Assembly (NCBI RefSeq): GCF_040760075.1
Contig: NZ_CP142884.1
Location: forward strand, 3,596,001-3,660,000
Reading direction: 5' to 3'
Source of the DNA: Sphingobacterium sp. R2
GTDB lineage: Bacteria; Bacteroidota; Bacteroidia; Sphingobacteriales; Sphingobacteriaceae
Length of the DNA stretch: 64,000 nt
Part shown: in pieces, positions 54,497-64,000 of the stretch
How positions within the stretch are numbered: position 1 is the stretch's first letter
How the letters are laid out: each line of letters opens with the position of its first letter
Made by a program: the position numbers and the translations under genes
The notes under the pieces: model-generated
Databases searched by the model: none
Told to the model about the DNA's origin: nothing
Seen by the model: only the letters and a program-made list of their open reading frames with translations

Positions 54497-56955
54497 CTTC
54501 TACGTTTCTTTTTTTGCGCGTTGCTCTTCTCCATCCGTTGAATACGTTCAATCAGTGCCTCACTCGACAACGACTGCCGGAGACTGTCTACCTTAATGGG
54601 AAAGCTTAATGGCGTATATTCTTGGGCAAAGGTATAACGTATTTTGCTATTATTAATCCTGTCGAACGCTTTTACTAAACGATATTCTTCCAACTGCTGA
54701 TTAAATACTTCGCTAAAAGCTTGTTTAAGTAGTAAATTGTCGGGATCGTGTTCCATCAGTACCCGGAAAATAATTCCTGATGATGCTTGCAGGGATTTGT
54801 TGTTTTGCTGTGTGCCCGGGTAGTTTTGAACAACCAATCCCGAAATAACAGCGATATCCCTAAATTTGCGGCTGGCCATTTCGGCAGAGTTGATGCTGCT
54901 AATAACGTCTTCCATTAGATTTTTACGACTCAAGGCTGCTTCGAGCTGAGTCTGGGTCAGTTGAATTTCTTTATCGGAATAGAGTTCAAAACCATAGTCA
55001 TTCATGGCCATGGAAAAACTGATGGGATACAATTTGCTGATACGATAAGCGACGAGGGCAGCCATCACCTCATGTATTAACCTACCTTCCAAAGGATAGA
55101 AAAAGAGATGATAACCTTCTTTCGTTTTGATATGCTCAACCAAGAATTCCGATTCACTCGGTACTGCAGAAAGGGAGGATTGCTTTGCTATAAGAGGTGC
55201 TAAAAATTGCAGTTCTTTTTCATTTGAGGGGGGAGTTTGAGATTCGGAGAGCTTTTTTCGAAGAAAGTGACTGAGATTGGACGACAGCGGTAGTCTGCCG
55301 CCAAGCCAGCTTGGCGTTATGGCTTTTCCGGATGAATTTTTTACAAATACAGTCATGTCCTTAACCATAATAAGTTCTAGGATTCGTCCTGCGAGTATGA
55401 ACCGCTCACCTTTTTTGAGTTTGCTTATGAAGTATTCTTCGATCATTCCAATGTAGCCGCCCGAAAGAAATTTGACACGCATCATGGCGTCGCCTACAAT
55501 GGCACCAATATTGAGTCGATGCAACAAAGCCAAACGACGGTTTTTGATAATCCAATTTCCGTCGTCATCTTGTATAACTTTGTGGAATTCTTCGTAGCGT
55601 TTACCGATCTTTCCGCCTGCGGTGATAAAATACATGCACCATTGCCATTCTTGCTCTTCCATGTATCTAAAGGCATGGGTATTAGCAATGGTCGCATGCA
55701 GTTCTTCCGAACGAAATCCTCCGCCCAAAGCGATCGTTACCATGAATTGAACAAGCACATCAAACGTCTGCACCATCGGGTCGCGGTTTTCAATGGTTTG
55801 GGTTTTCACAGCATCTTTCAGCGCTGCAACCTCGATCAGCTCCAGTGAGTGTGTTGGAACGAAGTAGATGGTTGATGTTTCGAAAGGACTATGTCCGCTT
55901 CTGCCAGCGCGTTGCATAAATCGAGCTACACCTTTGCTTGATCCTACCTGAATAACTGTATCCACGGGCTTGAAATCTACACCTAAATCTAATGAAGAGG
56001 TTGATACAACAGCCTTAAGTTTACCGCTACTAAGATTCTCCTCGATCCATTCACGAATGTGCGCATCGATTGAGCTGTGGTGGAGGGCAATTTGTCCGGC
56101 AAAATCGGGGTGCGCCTGTAAAAGGAGCTGATACCACATCTCACTTTGGCTGCGTGTATTGGTGAAGAGAATGGTACTTTTACTATTGAGTATAATAGGA
56201 ACGACTTGATCAGCCAAGTTTCCTCCTAGGTGACCTGCCCAGGGCAGTAGTTCTACTTTACTAGGGTAAATCGGTTTGATTGCAATCCGCTTTTTTTCTT
56301 TGGCAACAATTTTAATGCGCTTTTTTTCCGTTGGTAATAGAACTTCCATTGCTTCGTCGAGATTGCCAATTGTCGCTGTGATACCCCAAACACGCAATGC
56401 TCTAAATTGTGATTTGAGAAATGCGAGCGCGAGCTCGACCATAACACCGCGTTTGTTGCCCATAAGTTCATGCCATTCATCGACCGTTACGCATTGGAGA
56501 TTCTTAAAATATTTGTCACGTTGTTTGTGCGCCAGTAGCAAATGCAAACTTTCTGGCGTAACCAGTAGGATATCAGGCATCGATCGTGTTTGTCTGGCTT
56601 TCACCTTGGCATCGGTATCCCCATTGCGAACCTCCACTACCCAATCCAGTCCGATATCGTCTATGGCTTTTTGCATGGCACGGGCAAGATCTTTCGCTAA
56701 CGAGCGCAACGGAGTTATCCACAGTAGTTTTAATCCTTTTTGATAGCGTTCTGGCTTATTTAGAAAATCTATCAATACCGCCATAAATAGCGAAAAGGTT
56801 TTTCCAAATCCTGTGGGGGCGATAACCAGTCCACTGTATCCCTGTGCATATTTCTCCCAGGCCTTTGTCTGAAAGCTAAAGGGGCTATTTCCTTGGGATT
56901 CAAAATAATTGCTTACAATTCGAAACCCTTCGCTATGCACTATTTTATCGCTCAC
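54493..56955 (-). CDS. Ligase-associated DEXH-box helicase (Lhr-like)
   Basis: 820-aa superfamily-2 helicase: Walker A APTGFGKTFS, DEWH box in TVDEWHELMG, ITATIGN, STSSLDLGVDF and QRAGRSGHSPFE, then a long C-terminal Lhr-like region and a basic tail (NAQKKKRRR). Translocates on DNA to open damaged sites for the partner nucleases. Ends in a 4-nt overlap with pdeM; 17 bp after the ligase gene. Lhr core without the full-length C-terminal extension. Confidence 0.93.
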   Translation of the reverse strand: MSDKIVHSEGFRIVSNYFESQGNSPFSFQTKAWEKYAQGYSGLVIAPTGFGKTFSLFMAVLIDFLNKPERYQKGLKLLWITPLRSLAKDLARAMQKAIDDIGLDWVVEVRNGDTDAKVKARQTRSMPDILLVTPESLHLLLAHKQRDKYFKNLQCVTVDEWHELMGNKRGVMVELALAFLKSQFRALRVWGITATIGNLDEAMEVLLPTEKKRIKIVAKEKKRIAIKPIYPSKVELLPWAGHLGGNLADQVVPIILNSKSTILFTNTRSQSEMWYQLLLQAHPDFAGQIALHHSSIDAHIREWIEENLSSGKLKAVVSTSSLDLGVDFKPVDTVIQVGSSKGVARFMQRAGRSGHSPFETSTIYFVPTHSLELIEVAALKDAVKTQTIENRDPMVQTFDVLVQFMVTIALGGGFRSEELHATIANTHAFRYMEEQEWQWCMYFITAGGKIGKRYEEFHKVIQDDDGNWIIKNRRLALLHRLNIGAIVGDAMMRVKFLSGGYIGMIEEYFISKLKKGERFILAGRILELIMVKDMTVFVKNSSGKAITPSWLGGRLPLSSNLSHFLRKKLSESQTPPSNEKELQFLAPLIAKQSSLSAVPSESEFLVEHIKTKEGYHLFFYPLEGRLIHEVMAALVAYRISKLYPISFSMAMNDYGFELYSDKEIQLTQTQLEAALSRKNLMEDVISSINSAEMASRKFRDIAVISGLVVQNYPGTQQNNKSLQASSGIIFRVLMEHDPDNLLLKQAFSEVFNQQLEEYRLVKAFDRINNSKIRYTFAQEYTPLSFPIKVDSLRQSLSSEALIERIQRMEKSNAQKKKRRR

Positions 56956-56972
56956 TGTATGCTATCAAACTT

Positions 56973-58553
56973 TTATTGTATCAATTTTTTAACGTTATCC
57001 AATTCGTCGATCTCCGTAGCAATTTTATCTTTTCGCCAGCGTAGTATTCTCGGAAATCGCAATGCTACACCTGATTTGTGCCGTTTACTGTAACCTATTC
57101 CTTCAAAAGCAATTTCAAAAACTAGTTCGGGCTTAACCGTTCTCACCGGGCCAAACTTTTCGATTGAATTCTTTTTCACAAATCGGCTTACCTCAAGGAT
57201 TTCTTTATCGGTAAGTCCTGAATAAGCTTTGGCAATAGTGACTAACTGATCTCCATCCTTTACGGCAAAGGTATAATCTGTGTAATGAGCGCTGCGGCGG
57301 CCGCTTCCTTTTTGTGCGTAAATGAGTACGGCATCGATGCTCATGGGATTTACTTTCCACTTCCACCAATCTCCTTTTTTGCGGCCTGCATGATACGCGG
57401 AATCAATTTTCTTAAGCATGATACCCTCACTGTTGATTTCGCGCGCTGCCGCCTGAATCTGCTGGAGTGCTGTCCAGTTTTCAGCATGTATCAAGGGTGA
57501 CAATTTTAAGATGGTATCCCGATTTGCTGTATGGAGTTGTTCCAGCAAGGAGCGCCTATAGGCTAGCGGCTTATCGCGAAGATCGTTACCATGGAGTTCC
57601 AACAGATCATAAAGGTAAACTGAAATAGGGACTTCATCTCGAAGCGCTTTTGGAATGGTTTTGCGATTGATCCGTTTTTGAAGTTCGGAAAAGTTGAGTA
57701 CCTGTCCGTCTTTAATAGCAAGAATTTCTCCATCCAGTACGAAATCTCCTTCCCATTGACTAAGTGCTGCTGTAATTTCCGGAAACTGGGCCGTGACGAG
57801 CTCTTCGCCGCGAGACCAGATGTGGATGTCTTCATTGCGTTTGATCATCTGTCCACGGATACCATCCCATTTATATTCAGCTTGCCATGTGGTAATCTTT
57901 CCGAGCTGCTCAGCATCTTTTTCAATAGGATAAGCGAGGCAAAAAGGGTAAGGTTTGGACAAATTTGTGTCACTATATGCACCGCGGACGAGCTTTTCGA
58001 ATTCGACTTCATTCGGATTCCACTCACCCATAATGCTATGTGCTACGGCACTGGCTTCGGTACCTGTATATTGAGCTATGGTATTGATGAGGCCTTTTGC
58101 GGAAATCCCCAAACGGAAGCTTCCGCCCAGAAGTTTGTTAAAGATGAAACGCTCGACTGTAGTCAGTGCATTCCAAGAATGTAGAACAAAAGTTTTCTTT
58201 TCCGCAATGGTGGCATGCTGCAGGGTGGTAATTTCATCCATCCATTCACTTAAGCTTTTTTCTATCAGTTGAGATGCAGGTGGTAAAAGTAGGGATAAGG
58301 TCTCGGACAGATCTCCTACAGCGGCGTATGATTCGACAAATAACCATTCGGGAATTTCTGTTATTTCTAATGTCCAAATCTTGAGATCCTTTACAGCAAT
58401 GCTACGTTTAGGTCTTTTTCCTGTCATCAGGGCTAAAAACCAAAGTTTGTCTTTTTCAGAGGCTCGATTAAAAAACTCCAAAATAGCCTCTTTTTTCAAG
58501 TTCGTCTTATTGCTGCTGTCCAGCGCATTGATTAAGTTCGCAAATTCTTTCAT
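56973..58553 (-). CDS. ATP-dependent DNA ligase
   Basis: 526-aa ligase with N-terminal helical DNA-binding domain (1-200), nucleotidyltransferase with the adenylated lysine in EYKWDGIR (about 238), SRGEELV, FVLDGEILA, SEGIMLKK and WWKWK, then the OB domain (LVFEIAFEGIG, RFPRILRWRKDK). Seals nicks during repair, separate from replicative NAD-dependent LigA. Second gene of the four-gene repair operon, 8 bp after the exonuclease. Confidence 0.94.
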   Translation of the reverse strand: MKEFANLINALDSSNKTNLKKEAILEFFNRASEKDKLWFLALMTGKRPKRSIAVKDLKIWTLEITEIPEWLFVESYAAVGDLSETLSLLLPPASQLIEKSLSEWMDEITTLQHATIAEKKTFVLHSWNALTTVERFIFNKLLGGSFRLGISAKGLINTIAQYTGTEASAVAHSIMGEWNPNEVEFEKLVRGAYSDTNLSKPYPFCLAYPIEKDAEQLGKITTWQAEYKWDGIRGQMIKRNEDIHIWSRGEELVTAQFPEITAALSQWEGDFVLDGEILAIKDGQVLNFSELQKRINRKTIPKALRDEVPISVYLYDLLELHGNDLRDKPLAYRRSLLEQLHTANRDTILKLSPLIHAENWTALQQIQAAAREINSEGIMLKKIDSAYHAGRKKGDWWKWKVNPMSIDAVLIYAQKGSGRRSAHYTDYTFAVKDGDQLVTIAKAYSGLTDKEILEVSRFVKKNSIEKFGPVRTVKPELVFEIAFEGIGYSKRHKSGVALRFPRILRWRKDKIATEIDELDNVKKLIQ

Positions 58554-58561
58554 GGGCTGTC

Positions 58562-59560
58562 TTAAGTCGTTTGTTCCTGAGGATCTTCTTCATCACCGTA
58601 CTGAGTCGTGACTTCTTCGGCTTCAATACCGATTTCATTCAGGTATTTGGCGAATGTTGCCGTCTGACCGTGTGTGACATATACTTTTTCCGCTGCACTT
58701 CCACGTACAGCTTGCAGTAAACCAGGCCAGTCGGCGTGGTCACTGATCGCAAATCCTGCATCAGCACTACGCCATCGTCGTGCACCGCGGATTTGCATCC
58801 AGCCCGAACAGATCGCATAAGCCATATTCGGTATCTTTTGAAGCGTTTGGCTATCCAATAAGGCAGGTGGAAGTAATACAATCTGATTGTCGAGTACTTT
58901 GAGTCCTTCCTTTAGATCTACAATTTGATAGGGCGGTAATTTTATTCCTTCTTGAAGGTAAGCTTCATTAAGTTTAGCAATACTATAGTGAACAAATACT
59001 GGACCCATCTCATGAACTGCATTTAAAATGCGCTGCGACTTTCCCAGTGAATAACCTATAAATACTGAAGTTTTTCTATTGCTCTGGTTGTTTTTAATCC
59101 ACGATTGCAAGCGTTCATTTTGCGTATCAACTGGCTCCCAACGATAAATAGGGAGACCAAAGGTGCTTTCTGTAATAATTTCATGACATTTAATTGGTTC
59201 AAAAGGTGTCGATAGGCCGTCGTCCTGTATTTTATAATCCCCCGTAAATACAACCACTTTCCCTTTATACTCAAGTCGGATCTGGGCGGAGCCAATAATA
59301 TGACCGGCCGGATGCAAAGAAACACGTACACCATTAATATGTATAGGTTCATTATAAGCCAGTCCCTGAACTTGAATATCAGGGCCTATCCGGCTTCGAA
59401 GGATATTTACTGTAAAATGATGACAGAGGTATTTTTTCATTCCCCAGTGAGCATGATCTGCATGACCGTGGGAGATAACTGCCAGATCAACAGGTTTCCA
59501 GGGGTCAAGATAAAACTTGCCCGGAATACAGTATATACCTTTCGATGTAAAACGTATCAT
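58562..59560 (-). CDS. Ligase-associated MBL-fold exonuclease
   Basis: 332-aa metallo-beta-lactamase-fold nuclease of the SNM1/CPSF-like group: zinc motif SHGHADHAHWG, HPAGHIIGSAQIRLEY, FTGDYKI and SDHADWPGLLQAV. Processes damaged 5' ends ahead of ligation. First gene of the repair operon; divergent from the REC-PAS kinase across 145 bp. Family assignment strong. Confidence 0.93.
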   Translation of the reverse strand: MIRFTSKGIYCIPGKFYLDPWKPVDLAVISHGHADHAHWGMKKYLCHHFTVNILRSRIGPDIQVQGLAYNEPIHINGVRVSLHPAGHIIGSAQIRLEYKGKVVVFTGDYKIQDDGLSTPFEPIKCHEIITESTFGLPIYRWEPVDTQNERLQSWIKNNQSNRKTSVFIGYSLGKSQRILNAVHEMGPVFVHYSIAKLNEAYLQEGIKLPPYQIVDLKEGLKVLDNQIVLLPPALLDSQTLQKIPNMAYAICSGWMQIRGARRWRSADAGFAISDHADWPGLLQAVRGSAAEKVYVTHGQTATFAKYLNEIGIEAEEVTTQYGDEEDPQEQTT

Positions 59561-59705
59561 ATATCAATAAAACAGCCTTTGATACACTAAAGTTTTACTT
59601 ATTTCATTCCGATATATCTTGCTTTTGGTAATCCTCAATTCGATTAGTGGTATTCAGCTAAATTTTTTTAGATTTGTTAACCTTGATGCTAAGTTCAAAT
59701 ACACT

Positions 59706-61193
59706 ATGATATTAATTGTTGATGATAATCCGGATAATATTTACTCGTTACAAAAGTTACTTGAATCCAAGAATTTTGAAGTTGATACCGCTCAATCTGG
59801 GGAGGAAGCTCTAAAGAAGATTTTAAAATATAATTATGCATTAATTATACTGGATGTTCAGATGCCGGATATGGATGGCTTTGAAGTCGCTGAAAATATT
59901 GCAGGGTTTAGCAAAACGAAAGAAACCCCGATAATATTTTTGTCTGCTGTAAATACGGATAAACGTTTTATCACGAAAGGGTACAATTCGGGCGGTTTGG
60001 ATTACGTGACCAAGCCTGTTGATCCTGATATTCTCCTGTTGAAAGTAAAGACATTTTATCGGTTATATGAACAGACGCAAGCACTTAAAGATGTTCAACA
60101 AACATTAGAACTGGAAGTGGAACGGCGTAAGCAGGCACAGAAAGAGCTTAGTTCGAAGGTAGACTATTTGCATACACTTCTGGAGTCTTTACCACAAATT
60201 GCATTTACATGTAATCATGAGGGGACTATTGATTTTGTAAATGGTCGCTGGTTTCAGTTTTCCGATGATGCTGTAAAGTTTCCGCAAACATATCCTGGCG
60301 ATCCGTCTATTGAGCAGGAGCTTCATGCCAGTCTTCGTTCGGGAAAGCCACTAGAAATGGAGGTTCGCATTCAACGACGGGCTTGTGGTGAATATCTGTA
60401 TCAACTTTTGCGTGTGTGGCCTATTTTAGAAAAAGGCGAAAGTAAATGGGTAGGAACATTTACGGATATTGACGCACAGAAAAAGGCAGAAAAGGAAAAA
60501 GATGAGTTTCTTAGTATCGCGAGTCACGAGTTGAAAACACCATTGACAAGCATAAAGGCATACATGCAATTACTGGATCGAAAGCTAAAATTAGATGAAG
60601 AGAGTGCCGAAGCAAAATATGTAACACGGGTGCAGGGGCAGGTAGACAAACTCAATAGTCTAATTTCTGACCTTTTGGATCTCTCAAAGATCGATAATGG
60701 GAAGTTGTTGATTAATAAAAAAGTATTTCCGCTTGAGCATATGGTGAAAAGTGCGATAGACTCCATTGTTCAGACGCATGAGCAAAGCAATATGAAACTG
60801 CTACGAACAGGTGATATTACAGATGTACAGATTTATGGTGATGAGATCCGCCTTGAACAGGTGCTGGTAAATTTTTTGACCAATGCCTATAAATATGCTG
60901 CTGGTACGGAAAAAGTAATTGTCGACTGTACTGTTATTGGCGATACTGTAAAAATCAGTGTCATTGATTTCGGAATAGGAATACCTGTAGAAAAGCAGGC
61001 CGATGTCTTTGAGAAATTTTATCGTGTAGAAGAAACGTCTTTTGATTTTCAGGGACTCGGCATAGGGCTTTATATCTGCGCTGAAATTATTCGTGCTCAC
61101 CAAGGAACGATTTCTGTTGAGAGTTCGGGTGGACAAGGAGCTACGTTTTCCTTTACTTTACCTGTAACTATACCCGAGGATGCCAAATGCTAA
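59706..61193 (+). CDS. REC-PAS sensor histidine kinase
   Basis: 495-aa soluble protein with receiver first: REC (1-118; phospho-acceptor Asp50 in IILDVQMPDMDG), a coiled coil, PAS (about 150-260), HisKA with His274 in ASHELKTPL and HATPase with a GIGLYICAEI lid. A receiver at the N-terminus suggests that another kinase controls it; the hybrid kinase gene overlapping its end by 14 nt is the obvious partner. Start at MILIVDDNPDN (59706); an upstream in-frame extension is not receiver-like. Confidence 0.9.
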   Translation: MILIVDDNPDNIYSLQKLLESKNFEVDTAQSGEEALKKILKYNYALIILDVQMPDMDGFEVAENIAGFSKTKETPIIFLSAVNTDKRFITKGYNSGGLDYVTKPVDPDILLLKVKTFYRLYEQTQALKDVQQTLELEVERRKQAQKELSSKVDYLHTLLESLPQIAFTCNHEGTIDFVNGRWFQFSDDAVKFPQTYPGDPSIEQELHASLRSGKPLEMEVRIQRRACGEYLYQLLRVWPILEKGESKWVGTFTDIDAQKKAEKEKDEFLSIASHELKTPLTSIKAYMQLLDRKLKLDEESAEAKYVTRVQGQVDKLNSLISDLLDLSKIDNGKLLINKKVFPLEHMVKSAIDSIVQTHEQSNMKLLRTGDITDVQIYGDEIRLEQVLVNFLTNAYKYAAGTEKVIVDCTVIGDTVKISVIDFGIGIPVEKQADVFEKFYRVEETSFDFQGLGIGLYICAEIIRAHQGTISVESSGGQGATFSFTLPVTIPEDAKC

Positions 61194-64000
61194 GATAATC
61201 AGTAATATAACTTGGGGAATCGGTTTTTCATTGATTGTACTGCTTATGAGTTCTACGGCTTCCTATATCGGGATTGAGGAACAAAACAGGCATCGTCGGG
61301 AGCTTGCTGTGACAAGAAAGATTATCAATCTATCGAATACCGCCCTTAATTCTTTGCAAGGAGCTGAAACTGGGAATCGGGGGTTTCTATTAACTGGAAA
61401 GGAGAGCTATTTAGAGCCCTTTGATAATGCATTAGCAAATTTACCTGCCGAATTAAAGGAAATGGAGATGCTAACTCATCAGGATCCAGTACAAGGAGTT
61501 AAGGTGGATAGCTTCCTAACAGCAGCAAACTTGAGGATGGAAATTTTAAAGGAATCGGTAGCTACCAAAAGAAAGGGTGGGGTGGTTAGTGCTGCGCAGT
61601 TGGATCGCAGTAAAATGGTGATGGACAAATGCCGTCAGATTATCAATGAAATTATTCAATATGAGGATGAGAATATTGATCGCAAATCGGCTAAACTGGA
61701 TAATTCCTCTTTAATTACAACGTTATTTATTGTAATCAGTGCTTTACTTTCTCTTATTATTACCAGTTATTTTTATGTTCGGTTAAGGAGAGATTTCAAA
61801 AAGCGCCTAACGCTTGAAAAATCACTTCGGGAAAAGGATGAAGTAATTTCAAAACGTTTAAATTTAATCCAAAGGATTACTAATCGTATCGCATTGGGAG
61901 AATACGATGTAAGAGTGGAAGAATTGGAGGATGACGATCTTGGCGCGATAGCGAAATCTGTTAACCGGATGTCTAAAGCGCTGCAGAAATCCTTTGGACA
62001 ACTTACTGATAATGACTGGTTGCATGCGGGTTATGCTAAACTCTATATAGAATTAATGGGGAATAAAAACGAAGATGCGATTGCTTCGGATTCCATTAAA
62101 ACCCTTGTGAGCTATATGGATGCGGTTAGTGGTGCAATTTATATTTTTAATGAAGAGAGATTACTATTAATGGGTACCTATGGACTGGATAGTCAGGTGC
62201 AGAAATCTTTCTTACCTGGCGAAGGATATATCGGTCAGGTGTATATTGACCGGCAAACAAAAGCTCTAAATAATATTAATACGGGGGAATATGTAGTAAG
62301 TTTTGCGAATGGAAAAATTAATGTGCCTTATATTCAATTCTTACCTTTATTGGTTGAAGATAAAGTGCTAGGGGTATTAGAAATCGGTCAAATGAATAAT
62401 TTTACTGCAGTTGAATTGACCTTTCTCCATGAGTGTGCCAGGCAGATAAGCATTGCGTTGATGTCTGCCAAAGGACGTGCAAAGATTCAAACATTATTGG
62501 AAGAGACCCAAGTGCAGTCTGAAGAGCTGTTGACACAACATGCAGAACTTGAGAGTTTAAATGCAGAACTGGAGGCTCAAACGCTACGTCTTCAGTCTTC
62601 GGAAGAGGAATTAAAAGTTCAACAGGAGGAACTTATACAATCCAATAAAGAGCTGGAAGAGCGTTCTAGATTGCTCGAAGATAAAAATCTAATGATTGCA
62701 GAACGCAATAAGGAAATTCAACTGAAGGCCGAGGAGTTGGCGATGAGCACGAAATATAAATCGGAATTTTTAGCCAATATGTCCCACGAACTCCGTACCC
62801 CGCTCAATTCAATTTTGCTACTTTCGCGGTTGCTGTCAGAGAACGTCAGCGAGAATCTGAATTCAGATCAGATTGAGTCTGCCAAAGTCATTCAGAGTTC
62901 GGGATCAAGTTTATTAACACTTATTGATGAAATCTTAGACCTTTCTAAAATTGAATCCGGCAAGATGACTTTGGAATATACGACGTTGGATCTAAACGAC
63001 ATTCTATCAGATTTAAATAGTCTGTTTTTGCCGGTTGTACAAGAAAAGGGATTGATTTTCAAAACGAATATCAGTGATGAGGTGGCTGCAAGATTTGAGG
63101 GCGATCGTCTTCGGATAGACCAAGTTCTTCGCAATTTGATTTCGAACGCAATAAAATTTACCAAGGAAGGTGAGGTACGCTTGGATATTTACGAAGATTC
63201 CCAGGATAAGGATAAGTTGGTTTTTGCCGTTGTTGATTCTGGTATCGGTATACCCCTTGAGAAGCAAAAAATCATTTTTGAAGCTTTTCAACAGGCCGAT
63301 GGATCGACCAGAAGAAAGTATGGCGGTACAGGTTTAGGACTTTCTATTAGCCGTGAAATTGCGCGTCTTTTGGGTGGAGAGATTAGGTTGGAGAGTGCGG
63401 AGGGGAAAGGCAGTACATTTTTGTTTGTTATTCCAAAATATAAAAATGAGGTCAGTGAGGTACTGTCGAAAGAAGAGCAGCTTGTTGATGAGATATCTTC
63501 AGAGGTGGAGGACGTCATTGAGCTCATTAGAGAGGATGGTTATAATCCATTAACGATTCCCATCCCAGAGGAAGTACCTGATGACCGAGATACGATTAAA
63601 GAGGATGACAAGGTAATATTGATTGTAGAGGACGACGTTAATTTCGCTAAGGCCCTATTGCAGTATACACGCAAACAAACGTATAAGGGTGTTGTGGTGG
63701 TGCGTGGTGACCACGCTTTGCCTGCAGCATTAAAATACAAACCTGCTGCTGTTTTATTGGATATACAATTGCCCGTAATGGATGGATGGGCAGTTATGGA
63801 TCGATTGAAGGGTGACAAGGCAACACGCCATATTCCCGTGCATGTCATGTCCTCCCTATCGGTAAAAAAAGAAAGTTTATTAAAAGGAGCGATTGATTTC
63901 ATAAATAAGCCTGTTGCTTTAGAGCAAATGACAAACATATTTCAAAAGATTGAATTGGCTCTAAAGTCCTCTCCGAAGAAAGTACTTATTGTGGAGGAAA
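61180..64000 (+). CDS. Hybrid sensor histidine kinase (CHASE3-HAMP-GAF-HK-REC), partial
   Basis: At least 940 codons, open to the window end. Membrane helix (9-26), CHASE3 sensor (30-185; GAETGNRGFLLTGKESYL), second helix (187-206), HAMP (to about 265), GAF (about 285-425), a long coiled coil (430-525), HisKA with His536 in MSHELRTPLNS, HATPase (GTGLGLSISREIA), receiver 1 (about 813-925; Asp861 in VLLDIQLPVMDG) and the first residues of receiver 2 (KKVLIVEE). The start overlaps the preceding stop by 14 nt. Inner membrane; external signal unknown. The true C-terminus lies beyond this window. Confidence 0.9.
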   Translation, partial: MPNAKIISNITWGIGFSLIVLLMSSTASYIGIEEQNRHRRELAVTRKIINLSNTALNSLQGAETGNRGFLLTGKESYLEPFDNALANLPAELKEMEMLTHQDPVQGVKVDSFLTAANLRMEILKESVATKRKGGVVSAAQLDRSKMVMDKCRQIINEIIQYEDENIDRKSAKLDNSSLITTLFIVISALLSLIITSYFYVRLRRDFKKRLTLEKSLREKDEVISKRLNLIQRITNRIALGEYDVRVEELEDDDLGAIAKSVNRMSKALQKSFGQLTDNDWLHAGYAKLYIELMGNKNEDAIASDSIKTLVSYMDAVSGAIYIFNEERLLLMGTYGLDSQVQKSFLPGEGYIGQVYIDRQTKALNNINTGEYVVSFANGKINVPYIQFLPLLVEDKVLGVLEIGQMNNFTAVELTFLHECARQISIALMSAKGRAKIQTLLEETQVQSEELLTQHAELESLNAELEAQTLRLQSSEEELKVQQEELIQSNKELEERSRLLEDKNLMIAERNKEIQLKAEELAMSTKYKSEFLANMSHELRTPLNSILLLSRLLSENVSENLNSDQIESAKVIQSSGSSLLTLIDEILDLSKIESGKMTLEYTTLDLNDILSDLNSLFLPVVQEKGLIFKTNISDEVAARFEGDRLRIDQVLRNLISNAIKFTKEGEVRLDIYEDSQDKDKLVFAVVDSGIGIPLEKQKIIFEAFQQADGSTRRKYGGTGLGLSISREIARLLGGEIRLESAEGKGSTFLFVIPKYKNEVSEVLSKEEQLVDEISSEVEDVIELIREDGYNPLTIPIPEEVPDDRDTIKEDDKVILIVEDDVNFAKALLQYTRKQTYKGVVVVRGDHALPAALKYKPAAVLLDIQLPVMDGWAVMDRLKGDKATRHIPVHVMSSLSVKKESLLKGAIDFINKPVALEQMTNIFQKIELALKSSPKKVLIVEE

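Overview
The window reads as chromosome of a Bacteroidota species in the Sphingobacteriaceae, most likely Sphingobacterium or a close relative. Evidence: a FecI-type sigma factor / FecR / SusC / SusD locus, paired DUF1800/DUF1501 genes, HmuY-type lipoproteins, the four-gene ligase-associated repair cluster, promoters of the TTTG-N20-TAnnTTTG type, few Shine-Dalgarno sequences and moderately AT-rich DNA. No rRNA, tRNA, CRISPR array, insertion sequence or prophage was recognised.

Layout. 0.2-2.8 kb: DUF1800/DUF1501 pair. 2.9-4.5 kb: two ferritin-like (Ferritin_2) proteins. 4.6-5.7 kb: exported MsrA-MsrB fusion. 6.0-19.6 kb: an ion and osmolyte block with NhaA, an AGCS amino-acid:cation symporter, MscS, a BCCT osmolyte transporter, a lipoprotein plus CPA2 antiporter, a YbdG-type channel, GpsA and a HAD-GT20 fusion that I read as glucosylglycerol-phosphate synthase/phosphatase (GgpPS) rather than a trehalose enzyme. 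19.8-22.5 kb: a small cysteine-motif membrane protein and a TonB-dependent siderophore receptor broken by a one-base loss in a G run. 22.6-28.9 kb: a photosensory region with a bacteriophytochrome kinase (red/far-red), an AraC-type regulator, two single-domain response regulators and a LOV-PAS histidine kinase (blue). 29.8 kb: a cold-shock protein in about 1.8 kb of otherwise empty DNA. 30.9-38.4 kb: ECF sigma, FecR, SusC, SusD and a Tat-type acid phosphatase. 38.4-38.65 kb: an 11-nt-periodic array and a terminator. 38.7-40.8 kb: heme oxygenase with a 44-aa membrane protein, and an S41 protease.

41.0-53.8 kb is a heme-acquisition region: a TonB-dependent receptor, four HmuY or HmuY-like proteins, two lipoproteins of another type and a doubly broken di-heme peroxidase pseudogene on the minus strand, with HmuT-HmuU-HmuV and an AraC/PchR-like regulator diverging on the plus strand. 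53.8-59.6 kb: the repair operon (exonuclease, ATP-dependent ligase, DEXH helicase, PdeM phosphoesterase). 59.7-64.0 kb: a REC-PAS-kinase overlapping a CHASE3-HAMP-GAF hybrid kinase that runs off the window end.

The main non-obvious signal is a 23-bp palindrome, TTATTTA-N9-TAAATAA, before the heme receptor, an hmuY gene, the PchR-like regulator and heme oxygenase, with a weaker copy before hmuT. It looks like an iron (Fur-type) operator that ties heme import to heme cleavage. Heme oxygenase also makes biliverdin, the chromophore of the phytochrome about 14 kb away, so iron status and red-light sensing may be linked. Other highlights are the osmoadaptation block, the two-colour light locus and the 11-nt array.
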